DNA of 64,000 bases from Candidatus Woesearchaeota archaeon (GCA_016935985.1 JAFGPW010000001.1:1-64000), one strand, 5' to 3'. Shown: positions 28,001 to 37,700, numbered from the stretch's first letter. Numbers and translations are program-made. Notes: a model not told the origin generated them from the sequence alone.

Positions 28001-31000
28001 CGTCAACAGCACCGGCGGAAGGCCGTCCGGCTTCCCGAAGAACGTGACCGCGAACGAGTTCGGGGAGATTTCCTCGATCTGGGTGGCGGAGCCGGGGAGC
28101 GGCACGACGATCGAGCCGTACATACTCATCGTTCGGGACGCGACCGATCCCGGCGAGAACGACAGCGTCTCCTTCAACGTCACCAGGAAATCGACCCTTG
28201 CCGCGGACAGGGACCATGCGCTGCCGCAGAGCGACGTGTCGTTTGCCGGCTCGTACTACTCCGCGAACGGCGACGTGGGCTTCAGCATCGTCTCCCTCGC
28301 CAACGGCGGCACCGCCCTCGGCTACCCGAAGCTGCTCCCTGCCGACGGCGCAGGCTCGATCTCGGACAGCTGGAACGTTTCCGACTACTGCCCCGGCGAG
28401 TACCGCGCGTCGGCTGCCGACATGACCTATCCGGAGCTGCTCTTCGCGAACGTCACCTTCGAGATCGCCTACCACGACCCGCGCGGCAGGAACTGCTCGT
28501 ACGTCTGGGGGACCGACTGCGGCGCAGGCCCGCCTGAGGCGGCGGACACCACGTTCGACGCCTGCCCGTACGGCACCGGCGGCGTCGAGAGCGTGATCGA
28601 CGCCTTCGTCAACACCACGATCGTGAACCCAGGAGACGGCGTCTCGCTCACCTGCGCGTTCGATCCGTTCAGCACCGCGAGCGAGTACCTGATCTGGTAC
28701 TACAACGGGACCGGCTGGAAGATGGTCGAGTCAGGGAGCGCGCCGGGGAGCGCGCCGTTCAACAAGACGGTGACGGTCACCATGGACAACCGGTCCGGCC
28801 AGCACTGGCTCAGGTGCATCATCGACCGGGACGGCGAAGGCGACTCCTGCGCGAACGTCGGGACGACGTACGACAACGACGACGTGAACGTCACCGTGTA
28901 CAACCCGCCCGGCTCATGCACCCTGTTCGACATCGTGCCGCCGTCGGTCACGCAGATGGCCGCGTCCCCAACAGCGCAGAACATCTCCGGCGTCGTCAAC
29001 ATCACCGCCAACGTGACCGATAGCGCGACAGTCTCGACGGTGATCGCCATCATCACCTTCCCGAACAGCAGCGCGGTGAACCTGAGCATGGCGGACACCG
29101 ACGCGGACGACATCTATAATCTCACCTTCACCCAGACGGCGGTGATCGGCGCGTACACGGTCGGCATCTGGGCGAACGATTCCTGGGGGAACGTGAACGG
29201 CACCGGCTCGACCGGTTTTTCGGTCAATGACGCGACCGCCCCGACCTGGAGCGGCATCTCCGCCAGACCCGCCTCGGGCGTCACCTACGCGCCGGGCGCG
29301 TCCTACCAGTTCAATGCCAGCTGGATGGACATGTACCTGCTCGGCACCGTCTGGGTCGAGCACAACTTCACCGGCGCCCTGGACACCTACGCGGTTTCGG
29401 GGAACGCGAGCGACGAGTATTATTATGACTACAATGACCTCGCCGCAGGGTCCTACATATGGCGCATGCATGCGAACGACTCCTCGGGGAACGTGAACAG
29501 CACGCCGCCCACCGCGTATCTCGTCATGCGCCGCACGCCGCTGATCAACCTCACGCTTGATGGGGGCAACGATAACCTCTCCGTCGAGGTTCCGGCAGCG
29601 GTGAACATCACCGGCGAGATCATCGAGGGCGAGGGAGGGGCCACCATCTACCAGAACGGCACCGCGATAGGCGCTGACCAGCAGCGCTTCGAGACCGTCT
29701 CGAACTACCTCTCGCCGATGGACTACAACATCACGCTCGTCCACAACGCGAGCGAGAACTTCTCGCGCACGGAGCGGACGCTCATCCTCGCGGTCGAGGA
29801 CACGACGCCGCCGACACTTGACGGCCTCCTGCCGCCGAACGGGACCGGACATGCCGTCGCAACGACCGTGACAGTGAGCGTGAACGCGACCGACAACCAT
29901 GCCGTCGCGAACGTCACGGCGAACGTCAGCCGCTTTTCCGGCTGGGATCTGCTGACGCTCCTCGATACCGACCTCGACGAGCACTTTTCGGCGAACCTCT
30001 CGGACACGGCAATCCCCGGCAGGTACAACATGACGGTCGTCGCCTACGACCCGAGCGGGAACTCGGCGAGCGCGGAAGGGTGGTTCCTGATATTCGACAT
30101 CCCGGGCCTCGTGACGGATGCCGAGAGCTACGTGCGGAACGACACGGTCGTCTTCACAGGCGTCGGCTTCTCGATCGTGGCTGAGGTCACGGTCGACATC
30201 CGCAACGGCTCGGGCAGCGTGCCGGGATATCCGACGAACGTCACCTCGAACGCCAGCGGGAGCATCTCAGGAAGCTGGGACATACCCTCAGACCAGCAGC
30301 TGGGCACATACACGATCGATGCAATCGATACTTCAGACCCGTCGCGGAACGCGAGCGACAGCTTCGACATCGTCACCGCCATCATCATGACCGCGGAGGA
30401 GACCTATATCCAGGGCGACAACGCGACGATCCTCGGCCACACCTGGGACCCGCTGACAGACGTGACCATCAACATCACGGACCCGTACGGAGCCCTCGTC
30501 GCCGGCCCCTGGAACGTGACCAGCGACGGTTCGGGGAACCTGACGGGCAACTGGCAGGCCCCCTTCGATGCGCCAGTCGGCGCGTATACCCTCAGCGCCT
30601 ACGAGCCGCTCAGCCCGAACAAGGCAGACATCCACGGGTTCGCGGTCGGGAAGCGGAACGCGACCGTCACGCTCGATTATTCCTGGTACCGCGAGGACGA
30701 CATCGCCCAGCTCGCCGGCGCTCTCTTCTCGCCGGGGACCGACATCACCATAGACGTCATCGAGAGCACCGGGTCCTCCATCCCCGGCTATCCCGCGAAC
30801 AGCACCGCGAACGGCTCAGGCGGCATCGCCGCGCCGATAGCGCTCTCCGGCCTCGCTGCCGGCGGCTATACCATCAATGCGACCGACACCGCGTATCCCA
30901 ATCTCAACGGCACCGCGGCGTTCAGCGTCGTCGTGCGAAGCGTCGCGACGGACAAGGCGAGCTACGGCAACGGCGAGACGGTCGCGATCACGGGCGCCGG

Positions 31001-33956
31001 ATGGGACCGCGGCGGAGAGGTCATGGTCGAGGTCCGCAACCAGACCGGCAGCCTCATCAGCGGCTACCCGAAGAACCGGACCGCCGACGGGAACGGCTCG
31101 CTCTCCGACTCGCTCGTCGCCGACGCGGGAGAGCTGAGCTCGAACGAGCATCAGGTCATCGCCTATCAGGCTAGCAACGCGAGCCAGAACGCGACTGCGG
31201 ATTTCACCGCGCTCAAGCAGGCGACCATCAGCATCCCTCTCCCGGTCTACGACCAGAACGACATGATACCGGTCTACGGCGATTTCTATACGCATGACGG
31301 GACCGTCTTCGTCATGGTGAAGAACAGCACCTCCGGGCTCTATGCGCCCTTCTACCCGCGCAGCGTGACCGCGAACGGCACCGGCGGGGTGGCGACCTCC
31401 TATTACACCAGCGACATCTGTGAAGGGACCTATCGCATGGTCCTCACCGACGGCGAGAATCCCAGCGAGCTCTCGGCGAACACGACGTTCCAGATAGCGT
31501 TCCGCGAGGACAACAGCTCGGAGGAATCTGCGGACAGCCGTGCAATCATGGGCTCGTTCGACGCCTCCGGCGGCACGCTGTCCAACTCCTCGCTCTCTGA
31601 CGACAGGTGGGAGTGGTTCGCCGGGATCGATGCCGGGACCGACGCGGCGGCGGTCAACTACACCTTCGCTGTGGGGAGCCTCGGGGCGTCGCCTGATCTC
31701 ATCCGTTCGCTCGGCATCACCGCCGAGTTCTGCTACTCCGGCAACCAGGGCCAGCTCAGGTGCGGCACCGGCGCGAACCCCCATGAAGGGACCGCGAACG
31801 GCCCGCAGGAGCTGCAGGCATACAACCATACGGGCGGCAGCTGGATCACGATCGGCACGCTCGTCGTCAACGACACCGCCGACACCGAATACGTCCTGTC
31901 CAATAATTACAGCGCGGGGATAGCCGACCTCGTCAAGGACGACGCCATCACGCTCAGGTTCACCTACAACTTCACCAGGATCGGGTTCAGCGACGACCTG
32001 CTGCTCATCGACTACCTCGGCGTCAACGTCTCGTATGAGTATCCGGTCGGGCGCTCCTGCACGCCATTCACCAACCTCTTCCTCAACCTGACGGTTCTCA
32101 ACGCGAGCGGGGCGCCTGCGCAAGACTCCACGGTCGAGGTGCTGATGGCGAACGGCACGGCGCTCGACAGCGGCGACGGGCCGTACGGGAGGTATGTCGG
32201 GAGCGGCACCTATGATATCAGAATCACCGCTGACTCGCCTTCAGGGACGACAGGGGCGATCCTCGATGACCTCGTCGTCGGGAGCGACCTGACCCTCGCC
32301 CCCCAGCTGGTCGACGAGTATATAGGTTGGCTGCCTGCTGCCATCAACCAGACGACCCTGGTCTTCGCCCTCGACGACTCCGCGCTCACCTACGCCTCAG
32401 CCGACCTCGCGATCCCGACCAAGGGAGCGACGGTCGATGCGGTGCTGCATTGCCTCTCGTGGGATTATGCGAAGGACAACTGCACCGCATGGGATCTCAA
32501 CGAGACCGGCGACTACGACGCCTCGACCAATGGGACGCACCTGCTCCTCACCACGACCGCGTTCGACGCCTTCGGCGGCGGCGGGGGCTCCACGCTCGTG
32601 AACCTCACCAACATCAGCGTCTGGGACATCACCGGCCTTCCCGTCTTCGACCGCTCGAACCTGACGGAAGGGGGCCTGGACCGGACGTTCCAAATGGACG
32701 CGCAGCACAGCTACCGGATCGAGTTCGATGTCAGGAACCTCGGCATCAGCTGGGCGATCGACGCCGCTGACGTCGCCTACCAGTCGGGACTCAACGGCAG
32801 CTGGGGCATCGACGACGCGAACAACGTCTGGTACACCGACGGCGGCGGCACCAACTACACCGGCGGCACCTGGAGCGGCGGGAAGGTCGACTGGGACCTC
32901 TCGCTCGGCGGCAGGATCAGGAACAGCGAGGAGGGAAGGTTCAGCTTCGTCGTCAACATCACCACGAACCGGACCGAGCTCTATCCGGTCCACTTCCTGC
33001 TCAACGACACGAGCAAGGCGTCGGGAAGCTATGATTATTCCGCCTACAACATCACCGGCCTGCTCGCCGACCTCCTTATCAACAGGACGCTCGTCTCGTT
33101 CAACCGGAGCGACCCGGCGGAAGGGGAGACGATCGTCGTCTCCGCGAACGTCACCAACCTCGGAGGCAGGGACGCGAACGGCGTGACCGTCGAAATCTGG
33201 GACAACACGACCGCGACCCAGCTCGGCAGCGGCACCATCAATGTCAGCCAGTACGGCTGGACGGTCTTCAACGCGACCTGGGACGCCGTCATCGGCCGGA
33301 CGAACCTCTCGGTCGTGGTCGACCCGCCGCTCGACACCAACGGCTCGGTCGAGGAGGAGAATGAGAGCAACAACCTGGCGCTGCGGGACATCAACGTCTC
33401 GGCCTGGCAGGTCTATTATGGGCTCGTGTCCGGCAACATATCTCTCGCCGATAGCCAGAACCGGACCGAATATCGCTGGGACGCCACGAGCCTGATCGGG
33501 AACGTCTATGTGGCTGACGAGGACAGCATGATCGACTGGTCGGCGCTCCAGGCGCTCGGCAGGGACACCGCGAATCTGAGTCGGTTCATAGACTTCGCCC
33601 AGCTCGACGCCACGCTCAACATGACCGGCTACAACGATTCGGTCAACAGCACCTTCACCGCCGGGGGGTCTCCCCTGCGGACGGTCGGCATGGAGCTCTT
33701 CGGGGTCGGGATCGGCGGGGTGCCGGTGGTGAACTCCACCAACACGACGAGCTTCCTCTCCGGCATCGTGTGGGACACTGATGACGGCGGTAACGGGCAG
33801 TATGACGGCACCGAGGACGTGGTGTTCGTGACCGTCATCAATGAGAGCAAGGCAGGCAGGTATGGCACGTATGATTACGAGATCAAGGTGCCGGTGCGGC
33901 TGCGCGACTATGTGCCTGGCTCGAGCACGGTCGCGTTCTATGGCGAAATCCGATGA
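22080..33956 (+). CDS. giant repeat-rich surface protein (3,958 residues)
   Basis: Signal peptide at residues 1-28 (IVAATLALVLLVTTVAAIWG). N-terminal beta domains (to about 760) include WKCADWDFDAGTCGGGWVKV, a motif seen in other archaeal envelope proteins. The core repeats one design: an Ig-like domain (PPTVKQIAATP type) followed by five domains of about 90 residues with the pattern GDTVxITGxxxxxGExVTxDI, PGYPxNxTAN, WxVPxxQQLGTYTLNATD, FDI. Such five-domain blocks cover about 860-1330, 1661-2135 and 2670-3140. Jelly-roll-like domains (about 1336-1554 and 3141-3328) and extra Ig domains separate them. A CARDB-like domain lies at about 3657-3777 (SANVTNLGGRDANGVTVEIW). Sequons are extremely frequent. 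There is no C-terminal membrane helix; it ends VAFYGEIR. Likely an adhesin or fibrous envelope protein, coupled to the upstream HTH gene. Confidence 0.9.
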   Translation: MTPSRRIVAATLALVLLVTTVAAIWGQAGVRITLDREEYGPHDTVVVTAEGIEARTDFHHQDPYASRTELASCWTDCTFNYTPHIFALGTSHIIAVQDGAEVASAGYLRTLAPQQAPMPLPQALRTAIAVEDRSHRRIAAQVRFIRDDGLAIDAGNGGSVELVVGDYTAEIIPAVAEMLPIRRILLRGIAAGNEFRPRLERIEPGDGFVDGYAIDPSTVEFSGGEIVATATGNALWKCADWDFDAGTCGGGWVKVRRIVPGEDYTIPLARDDPAFAETIEVIMVQSYPTLYGDWTVEFLTEGTADLVITPMDGTTWGEDGAHDLRFIEVRCGDEAVDREWADGSVIVRDYTCEGTGTEVSTVLTAEKHGLHFQYGMDEAYAYNDVNDFKVQRGYATIPGSSATATITAGVDYAAPTGPAFIRIVGTRLTGMGATSGGTSNQRDDADSWSTSITNPSNLATSITFSRHSTDNWDDRIAYEIIEYTGPAGGKNEMKVRQAGTVTYVTTGTTVDTSAVSGISDDADVVVFITGQRSPETGTNTGSLWSTAEWLAASDTARFTRGDAGGDATSVSYAVVEFTGSNWKVQRVQHQFTAAGSWQYRSITPVASTAKTFIHTQHRAVAASPGLDEAGEEAYLYNTTHLALQLESSATTPANHYAVAWIVENSQSQGTTMKVQHLGGTRATGGSEEDTWAASITPVSSKNTTSISCENGRSAGTGTSYPRGSVTFLLNSTSTVELKQADTAQAQAYRFCAVEWPTMHEEIAPKVTKANVTPSPQTVGLPVTISTNVTDGTGVNATKGLVSLSNGTKINCTMTDPDKDSIYTCVFSTTGEIGTHNVTIWANDTYGTVNQSVKTSFVITYGTLAVWSGKTSYIEGETVDIYGTGFTPGEEVTLIIFDPGSDPVNVTPTNRTANATGGISFSWVVPAGQQLGTYTLNATDTSNPSRKAAGTFDIVSAVVQADAEAYSQGDTVIITGYSWDAGENVTLNITAPGGTTVYGPVNRTANATGWISDSWQVTYGSQVGNHMIHAFQADTPSKSDTSVFEVTTLESAITPQHTWYRWGEMVNITGTGFSAGGEVTVDISNTTGSIPGYPANSTANSTGAFTRSWTVPADQQLGTYTLDAADVQYDNLNDTSLFDIAVQGVSTDLEVYQSGDTVVIVGHAWWRGEDVTVDVRNSTGGSKPGFPKNLTADSNGTIVDTWTAQPGGTVETHNLSAFQAGRPSLSDWTLFNVTLVATLSADQEEYYQDALVTLSGSFFSDNGDVTVDIVQLASGGNAKGYPATIQADGSGDIAFTWNTSRWCEGAYLVTAVDEAFPDQLFANTTFSINYSMLPFANFGFEENSFEGWAWGKNSFLNNGEDCNDAEFGSGGDRIVSATVGDWAKDGGIYTGGGGEQADTLDGTDSGATGYTGMLTSEMFTIPQKAKNLTFWIHSDYRSADNSQCYGAADGYRFSGTANQTANDWGEGCIHAVWVEAGVPGRTGDYYIWEKHSTRYVASAGCTSGANPFCPEETVTLDVTPYLGLDIYLTAECIGRGNVDDALVQIDGTGWGFPAAQSCTPFDTTPPTVKQIAATPKPQSLGLPVAITANITDASNVSVAYATVSFPNGTKVNISLTDPDKNNIFSGTLTDTLIVGTYNISVWANDTWNNINATQKGNLTVQYGTLAVWTAKTSYIRTETAQIYGTGYNALVDVTLDLANSSGSVPGYPKNVSTNQTGGFDDSWVVPASQQLGTYTLNATDTTDASRNATGTFDIVTAVVQADAGEFEQGWTVGITGYNWDAGENVTINITGPSSIVVYGPANRTANATGWISDNWQVPYDAQLGSYTLGAYEPAAPEKTDTFPFTVSRRTIIITADYPWYKEGDQANVTGSGFRAGQGVTVDISNSTGPVPGYPTAATANATGHINGSWTVPGGQQLGGYVYNATDTLYPDMTNSTSFSIVMQQVATDSSGYSSGDLVQITGSYWDRHENVTLDLVNSTGGRPSGFPKNVTANEFGEISSIWVAEPGSGTTIEPYILIVRDATDPGENDSVSFNVTRKSTLAADRDHALPQSDVSFAGSYYSANGDVGFSIVSLANGGTALGYPKLLPADGAGSISDSWNVSDYCPGEYRASAADMTYPELLFANVTFEIAYHDPRGRNCSYVWGTDCGAGPPEAADTTFDACPYGTGGVESVIDAFVNTTIVNPGDGVSLTCAFDPFSTASEYLIWYYNGTGWKMVESGSAPGSAPFNKTVTVTMDNRSGQHWLRCIIDRDGEGDSCANVGTTYDNDDVNVTVYNPPGSCTLFDIVPPSVTQMAASPTAQNISGVVNITANVTDSATVSTVIAIITFPNSSAVNLSMADTDADDIYNLTFTQTAVIGAYTVGIWANDSWGNVNGTGSTGFSVNDATAPTWSGISARPASGVTYAPGASYQFNASWMDMYLLGTVWVEHNFTGALDTYAVSGNASDEYYYDYNDLAAGSYIWRMHANDSSGNVNSTPPTAYLVMRRTPLINLTLDGGNDNLSVEVPAAVNITGEIIEGEGGATIYQNGTAIGADQQRFETVSNYLSPMDYNITLVHNASENFSRTERTLILAVEDTTPPTLDGLLPPNGTGHAVATTVTVSVNATDNHAVANVTANVSRFSGWDLLTLLDTDLDEHFSANLSDTAIPGRYNMTVVAYDPSGNSASAEGWFLIFDIPGLVTDAESYVRNDTVVFTGVGFSIVAEVTVDIRNGSGSVPGYPTNVTSNASGSISGSWDIPSDQQLGTYTIDAIDTSDPSRNASDSFDIVTAIIMTAEETYIQGDNATILGHTWDPLTDVTINITDPYGALVAGPWNVTSDGSGNLTGNWQAPFDAPVGAYTLSAYEPLSPNKADIHGFAVGKRNATVTLDYSWYREDDIAQLAGALFSPGTDITIDVIESTGSSIPGYPANSTANGSGGIAAPIALSGLAAGGYTINATDTAYPNLNGTAAFSVVVRSVATDKASYGNGETVAITGAGWDRGGEVMVEVRNQTGSLISGYPKNRTADGNGSLSDSLVADAGELSSNEHQVIAYQASNASQNATADFTALKQATISIPLPVYDQNDMIPVYGDFYTHDGTVFVMVKNSTSGLYAPFYPRSVTANGTGGVATSYYTSDICEGTYRMVLTDGENPSELSANTTFQIAFREDNSSEESADSRAIMGSFDASGGTLSNSSLSDDRWEWFAGIDAGTDAAAVNYTFAVGSLGASPDLIRSLGITAEFCYSGNQGQLRCGTGANPHEGTANGPQELQAYNHTGGSWITIGTLVVNDTADTEYVLSNNYSAGIADLVKDDAITLRFTYNFTRIGFSDDLLLIDYLGVNVSYEYPVGRSCTPFTNLFLNLTVLNASGAPAQDSTVEVLMANGTALDSGDGPYGRYVGSGTYDIRITADSPSGTTGAILDDLVVGSDLTLAPQLVDEYIGWLPAAINQTTLVFALDDSALTYASADLAIPTKGATVDAVLHCLSWDYAKDNCTAWDLNETGDYDASTNGTHLLLTTTAFDAFGGGGGSTLVNLTNISVWDITGLPVFDRSNLTEGGLDRTFQMDAQHSYRIEFDVRNLGISWAIDAADVAYQSGLNGSWGIDDANNVWYTDGGGTNYTGGTWSGGKVDWDLSLGGRIRNSEEGRFSFVVNITTNRTELYPVHFLLNDTSKASGSYDYSAYNITGLLADLLINRTLVSFNRSDPAEGETIVVSANVTNLGGRDANGVTVEIWDNTTATQLGSGTINVSQYGWTVFNATWDAVIGRTNLSVVVDPPLDTNGSVEEENESNNLALRDINVSAWQVYYGLVSGNISLADSQNRTEYRWDATSLIGNVYVADEDSMIDWSALQALGRDTANLSRFIDFAQLDATLNMTGYNDSVNSTFTAGGSPLRTVGMELFGVGIGGVPVVNSTNTTSFLSGIVWDTDDGGNGQYDGTEDVVFVTVINESKAGRYGTYDYEIKVPVRLRDYVPGSSTVAFYGEIR
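24363..26080 (+). repeat. super-repeat A in the giant surface gene
   Basis: One Ig-like domain (24363-24656) followed by five related domains of about 90 codons (24657 to about 26080). The order of the five sub-types matches the blocks at 26760-28485 and 29799-31500. Confidence 0.75.
26760..28485 (+). repeat. super-repeat B in the giant surface gene
   Basis: Same six-domain order as super-repeat A, beginning with the TPPTVKQ Ig-like domain and the YGTLAVW junction at 27060. Third-position differences from block A are common, so the duplication is not recent. Confidence 0.75.
29799..31500 (+). repeat. super-repeat C in the giant surface gene
   Basis: Third copy of the six-domain unit (Ig-like domain TPPTLDGLLP, then five ITG/PGYP/YTLNATD domains). 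An additional orphan Ig-like domain precedes it at about 28926-29230. Confidence 0.7.
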
Positions 33957-34126
33957 TGGGCAATCGCATATATTTAATAGTAATAATATTATATCAATTT
34001 AGATATATAATAAATAGTCAATATAAGATTGATAATCGATATCTTTAAATATTATTGATGAATGATTGATAATATATTATATTATTAATGATATAATCCT
34101 CGAATTCGAGGGAATGAGGCGGCAGC
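33957..34126 (+). promoter_or_regulatory. AT-rich promoter with palindrome, fourth module
   Basis: A strongly AT-rich 170-base gap with no gene. The direct repeat gattgataat lies at 34027-34036 and 34064-34073. A TATA-like gatataat (about 34089-34096) is followed immediately by a perfect 14-base palindrome cctcgaattcgagg (34098-34111) before the GTG at 34127. A GC-containing palindrome at this position is a good operator candidate for the downstream HTH protein. Confidence 0.5.
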
Positions 34127-34711
34127 GTGGCAGAGGGACGGATCGAACGGCAGATCGCCGAGCTCTACGGCAAGAACCCCTTCTCGCTCTATTCGATCAA
34201 CCAGATAGCGACCGAGCTCGACCGGACGTATCCCTTCGTCAACAAGAAGGTGCATGAGCTCGCGGAACGCGAGGTCTTCTCCTTCATCCCGGTAGGAAGG
34301 AGCCACCTCTGCAGGCTCAACCTCGGGAGCGAAGAGGCGATGCTGCTCCTGATGCGGAGCGAGATCGGCAAGCGGGACCGGCTCATCGCCTCGAGGCCTG
34401 AGCTCGCTCAGGCGGTCCGATTCCTCAGGGAGGAATCCGGGCTCGAGCCATACACCATCTTCCTCCATGCGGAAAGGCTCCACATCGTCTGTCCGGGTAC
34501 CGTGCTGCGACGGGCGACCGGTCTTGAGAAGACGCTCGAGAGTGATACAATCCTCCTCTCCCCTGACGCGTTCAGGCGCCTCCTCGTCAGCGAGGACCTC
34601 GTCCGTGACCATGTCATCCTCTTCGGCTTCGAGCACTTCTTCTGGGCGGTCAAACAGGTCTGGCCGCAGGTCGCCGCCAGATATAACGCGATCGGAGGTG
34701 ACCGCCCATGA
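34127..34711 (+). CDS. winged-helix DNA-binding protein coupled to surface gene
   Basis: A 194-residue protein starting with GTG behind gaggcgg. Residues about 16-60 form a winged helix-turn-helix (SLYSINQIATELDRTYPFVN then KKVHELAEREVFSFIPVGRS). The C-terminal part (residues about 100-185; YTIFLHAERLHIVCPGTVLR) is an alpha/beta domain that I cannot name with confidence; it is somewhat like archaeal proteins joining an HTH to a degenerate nucleotidyltransferase fold. ATGA overlap with the 1,023-codon surface gene indicates translational coupling. A regulator of that gene by position. Confidence 0.7.
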   Translation: MAEGRIERQIAELYGKNPFSLYSINQIATELDRTYPFVNKKVHELAEREVFSFIPVGRSHLCRLNLGSEEAMLLLMRSEIGKRDRLIASRPELAQAVRFLREESGLEPYTIFLHAERLHIVCPGTVLRRATGLEKTLESDTILLSPDAFRRLLVSEDLVRDHVILFGFEHFFWAVKQVWPQVAARYNAIGGDRP

Positions 34712-37700
34712 GCGCCCTCCTCAGGAGCCTGCTCCTCTTCGCTGCCGTAACATCCCTCTGCGTCGGGACCGCCTATGGCTTCGCCATGCTGACACCTGCA
34801 GACGGCGCGACCGTCCCATCCGACAACGGCACGGTGACGGTCCGTTTCTCATGGGACGACTATCCGGTCCCCGCAAGCGAGCGGCTCGCCGATTACAGCC
34901 TCTGGATCGACGACGACTCCTCGTTCTCGAGCGTCGACTACGGCTATTATACCAACTGGAGCTTCATCGACGTCGTCCGTGACATCCCTGATGGTGTCTG
35001 GCACTGGAAGATACTCGCCGCGACGAACCGGTCGGACTCGACCGTCGACTACGGCACCTTCACGTTCATCGTCGATTCCTCGGCGAACGTCACGCCGGGA
35101 CCCGACGGGACCGGGACGGAGGAAGGAGAGGGGGATGAGGGAGAGGCAAACGCGACAGCCGTCCCGCCCAATCAGGTCGGGAGCCCGGTCTTCTCGGTGA
35201 CGACCGACAAGGACGCCTACGCGCCCGGCGACACGGTCTTCATCACGGTCATGGCGCCGAACGGCACCAACGTCAACATGAGCATCGCGAGCCCTGCAGG
35301 GGTCGACCGCTACCAGGCGCAGGTCTTCGGCACGATGGAGCTCATCTACATCGCGCTGCGCACCGGCGGGCACACGGCCTCGGTCACGTTCGAGTATTAT
35401 GACATCACCGAGACGCGGGCGGCGCAGTTCGATGTCGCCGAGGGCGATGGGGGCGACGGTGGAGGGGACGGCGGCAGCCAGCAGGTCCCGCCGCTCTCGG
35501 TCTCGTATTCCTTTTCCCCCTCGGAGCCGGTCCGCGGGTCGGGAGTGTCGTTCCATGCCGCCGTCTCAGGCGGCACGCCGCCCTATGCCTATGCCTGGGA
35601 TTTCCAAGGCGACGGTGGCACTGACAGCACCGCCCCGAACCCGACGCATCTCTTCACGTGGCCCGGCAGGTATGATGTCCGCCTGCGCGTCACCGACAGC
35701 AGGGGCGTCGCCGCGACGAAGGAGCGGGAGATTGATGTCGCCGGGCGCGAGATGGACCTGACCGTCGTCGTCCGTGACAACAGGACCAACGCCAGGCTCG
35801 GGAACGTGACGGTCGAGCTCGGCGATGAGGATGAGGAGACCGACGATGACGGCGAGGCGGCGTTCGAGATCGAGGAGGGGATGCATGACCTCCGCATCGC
35901 GCACAAGGGCTACGAGACCTATAGGGACGAGCTCAACCTGACCGAGGCAAACTCTTCGATCGCGATCAGGCTCATCGGGGAGGAAGAGGAGGAGACGACA
36001 CCCAGCATCACCCTCATCGCGCCTATAGGGAAGGCGATCGTGCGCGACGAGCCGGTAGCGCTCGAGTTCCGGGTGAGCGACACCGCGGACATCGAGCAGT
36101 GCTCGGTCTACTACAACGACGAGCTCGAGAGCGGATGGCGCTTTGTCGATAGGATCCTCGAGCCAGGAAGCGGCAGGTTCCGCGCCCCGCTCGCTGGCCT
36201 CGCCGAGGGGATCTACAAGTGGAGAGTGAAATGCGCGAACGAGTACGGAAATGAGGGGGTCTCCCCGACCGAGCGGTTCGTTCGCAGCAATCCCCCGGAG
36301 GTTGCGGAGGAGCCCGCGGCCCCGTCGTCGGACCGGGCCGAGACGGTGCCGGCGAAACAGGCGGCAGAGGAGCCGACGTCGGCCCTCGACCCTCTCGAGG
36401 CCAGGATCCAGGAGTACCTCGCGGCGGTCGACGCGATAAACGAGCCCTTCGCACGGCGGATGTTCGAGGCGGCCGGGCTCTCGACGCTCGATGTCCAGAT
36501 CTCGCTCAAGCGCCTGCTCGCCGACTACAACAACGTCAAGCGCTCGGAGAAGGACGAGCAGAACCACAAGTTCACGGTCCAGCGGATCACCGACGAGCTT
36601 TCCGGGATCGCAGCGACGCTCCCGAAGGAGCACGTCTTGCTCAACCAGAAGACCCTGGTAATGGACATCACTGAGGAGGACGTGCGTGGTGCGACCGAAG
36701 CGTATCTCGGCCACCTCGGGCATTCGCCCACCGGCTCGCGGGTCCGGAAGGCCGCGAGCCAGAACGCGGAGGTGGCGGACGCGTTCACGCTCACGCTCGA
36801 CACCTACGAGTACGAGGTGAAGTACTTCTCCGGCCTGTCGACCCCGCTCACGGTGCTCGACATCGAGGTCTCTGCCGAGCTCGGGTCCCTCAGGGAGACG
36901 CTCGGCGCGGCGTCCATGGTCGACGCGCTGCGGAACATCCAGCTCGTCTCGACCGTCCCGAAGGATTTCGCCGAGACGGCCGACGGCCTTGGCAGCAACC
37001 TCGGGTTCGCGACGATCGATGATGATCCGGTCCTGCTCTTCAGCTTGTACGACCTCTATGCGGGGACCGACCTGGAGAAGGAGATGCTCGTCTCGCGCCT
37101 GACCTTCGCGTTCCCGAAGAAGGTCTCGTTCGATCTCCTCGAGGGGATGCGGCTCGCCCCGGTGGTCCGGGTGATGGCCGGGAGCGGCGGCGACGCGATC
37201 GTCGGCTACTCGGTGCTCGCGAGCCCAGGGCTCACGATCTCGGCGGGCACGAAACGGCTGCTCATCGCCATCGAGATCGTCTTCCTGTTCGCCGGCGTCT
37301 CGGGCGTCGCCGCATACCGCGTGCAGAAGCCTCGGCGCGAGGCGAAGCGGGCCCAGGCGGAGCTCAACGCCATGCTCGCGCAGACCCATGGCATGCTCAT
37401 CTCCGGCAGGCACGCCGAGGCGACGCACCTCCATCCGCGGATCCGGGAGCTGCACACGCGAGTCGCTCCCTCCCAGCGGCAGGGGTACGAGGAGATCCTC
37501 AGGACAATCGAAACCGAGCTCGTCGCATACCAAGTCGATAGGGGGATAGCCGAGGCGATGACGCTCCTCGAGACCCTCGATGACGCGAACGCCGACACCG
37601 CGCTCGCGAGGCATGCGGCGCTCAGGGAAGCCTTCCACGCGCTCCCGCACGGCCACAAGGAGCGGCTCCGCGAGCGCTTCCAGGAGCTCGATCTCATCAT

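Noticed and set aside
26322-28475. Minus-strand open frame of 717 codons
   Set aside because: Antisense to the repeat region of the 3,958-codon gene; its length reflects the repeats on the coding strand.
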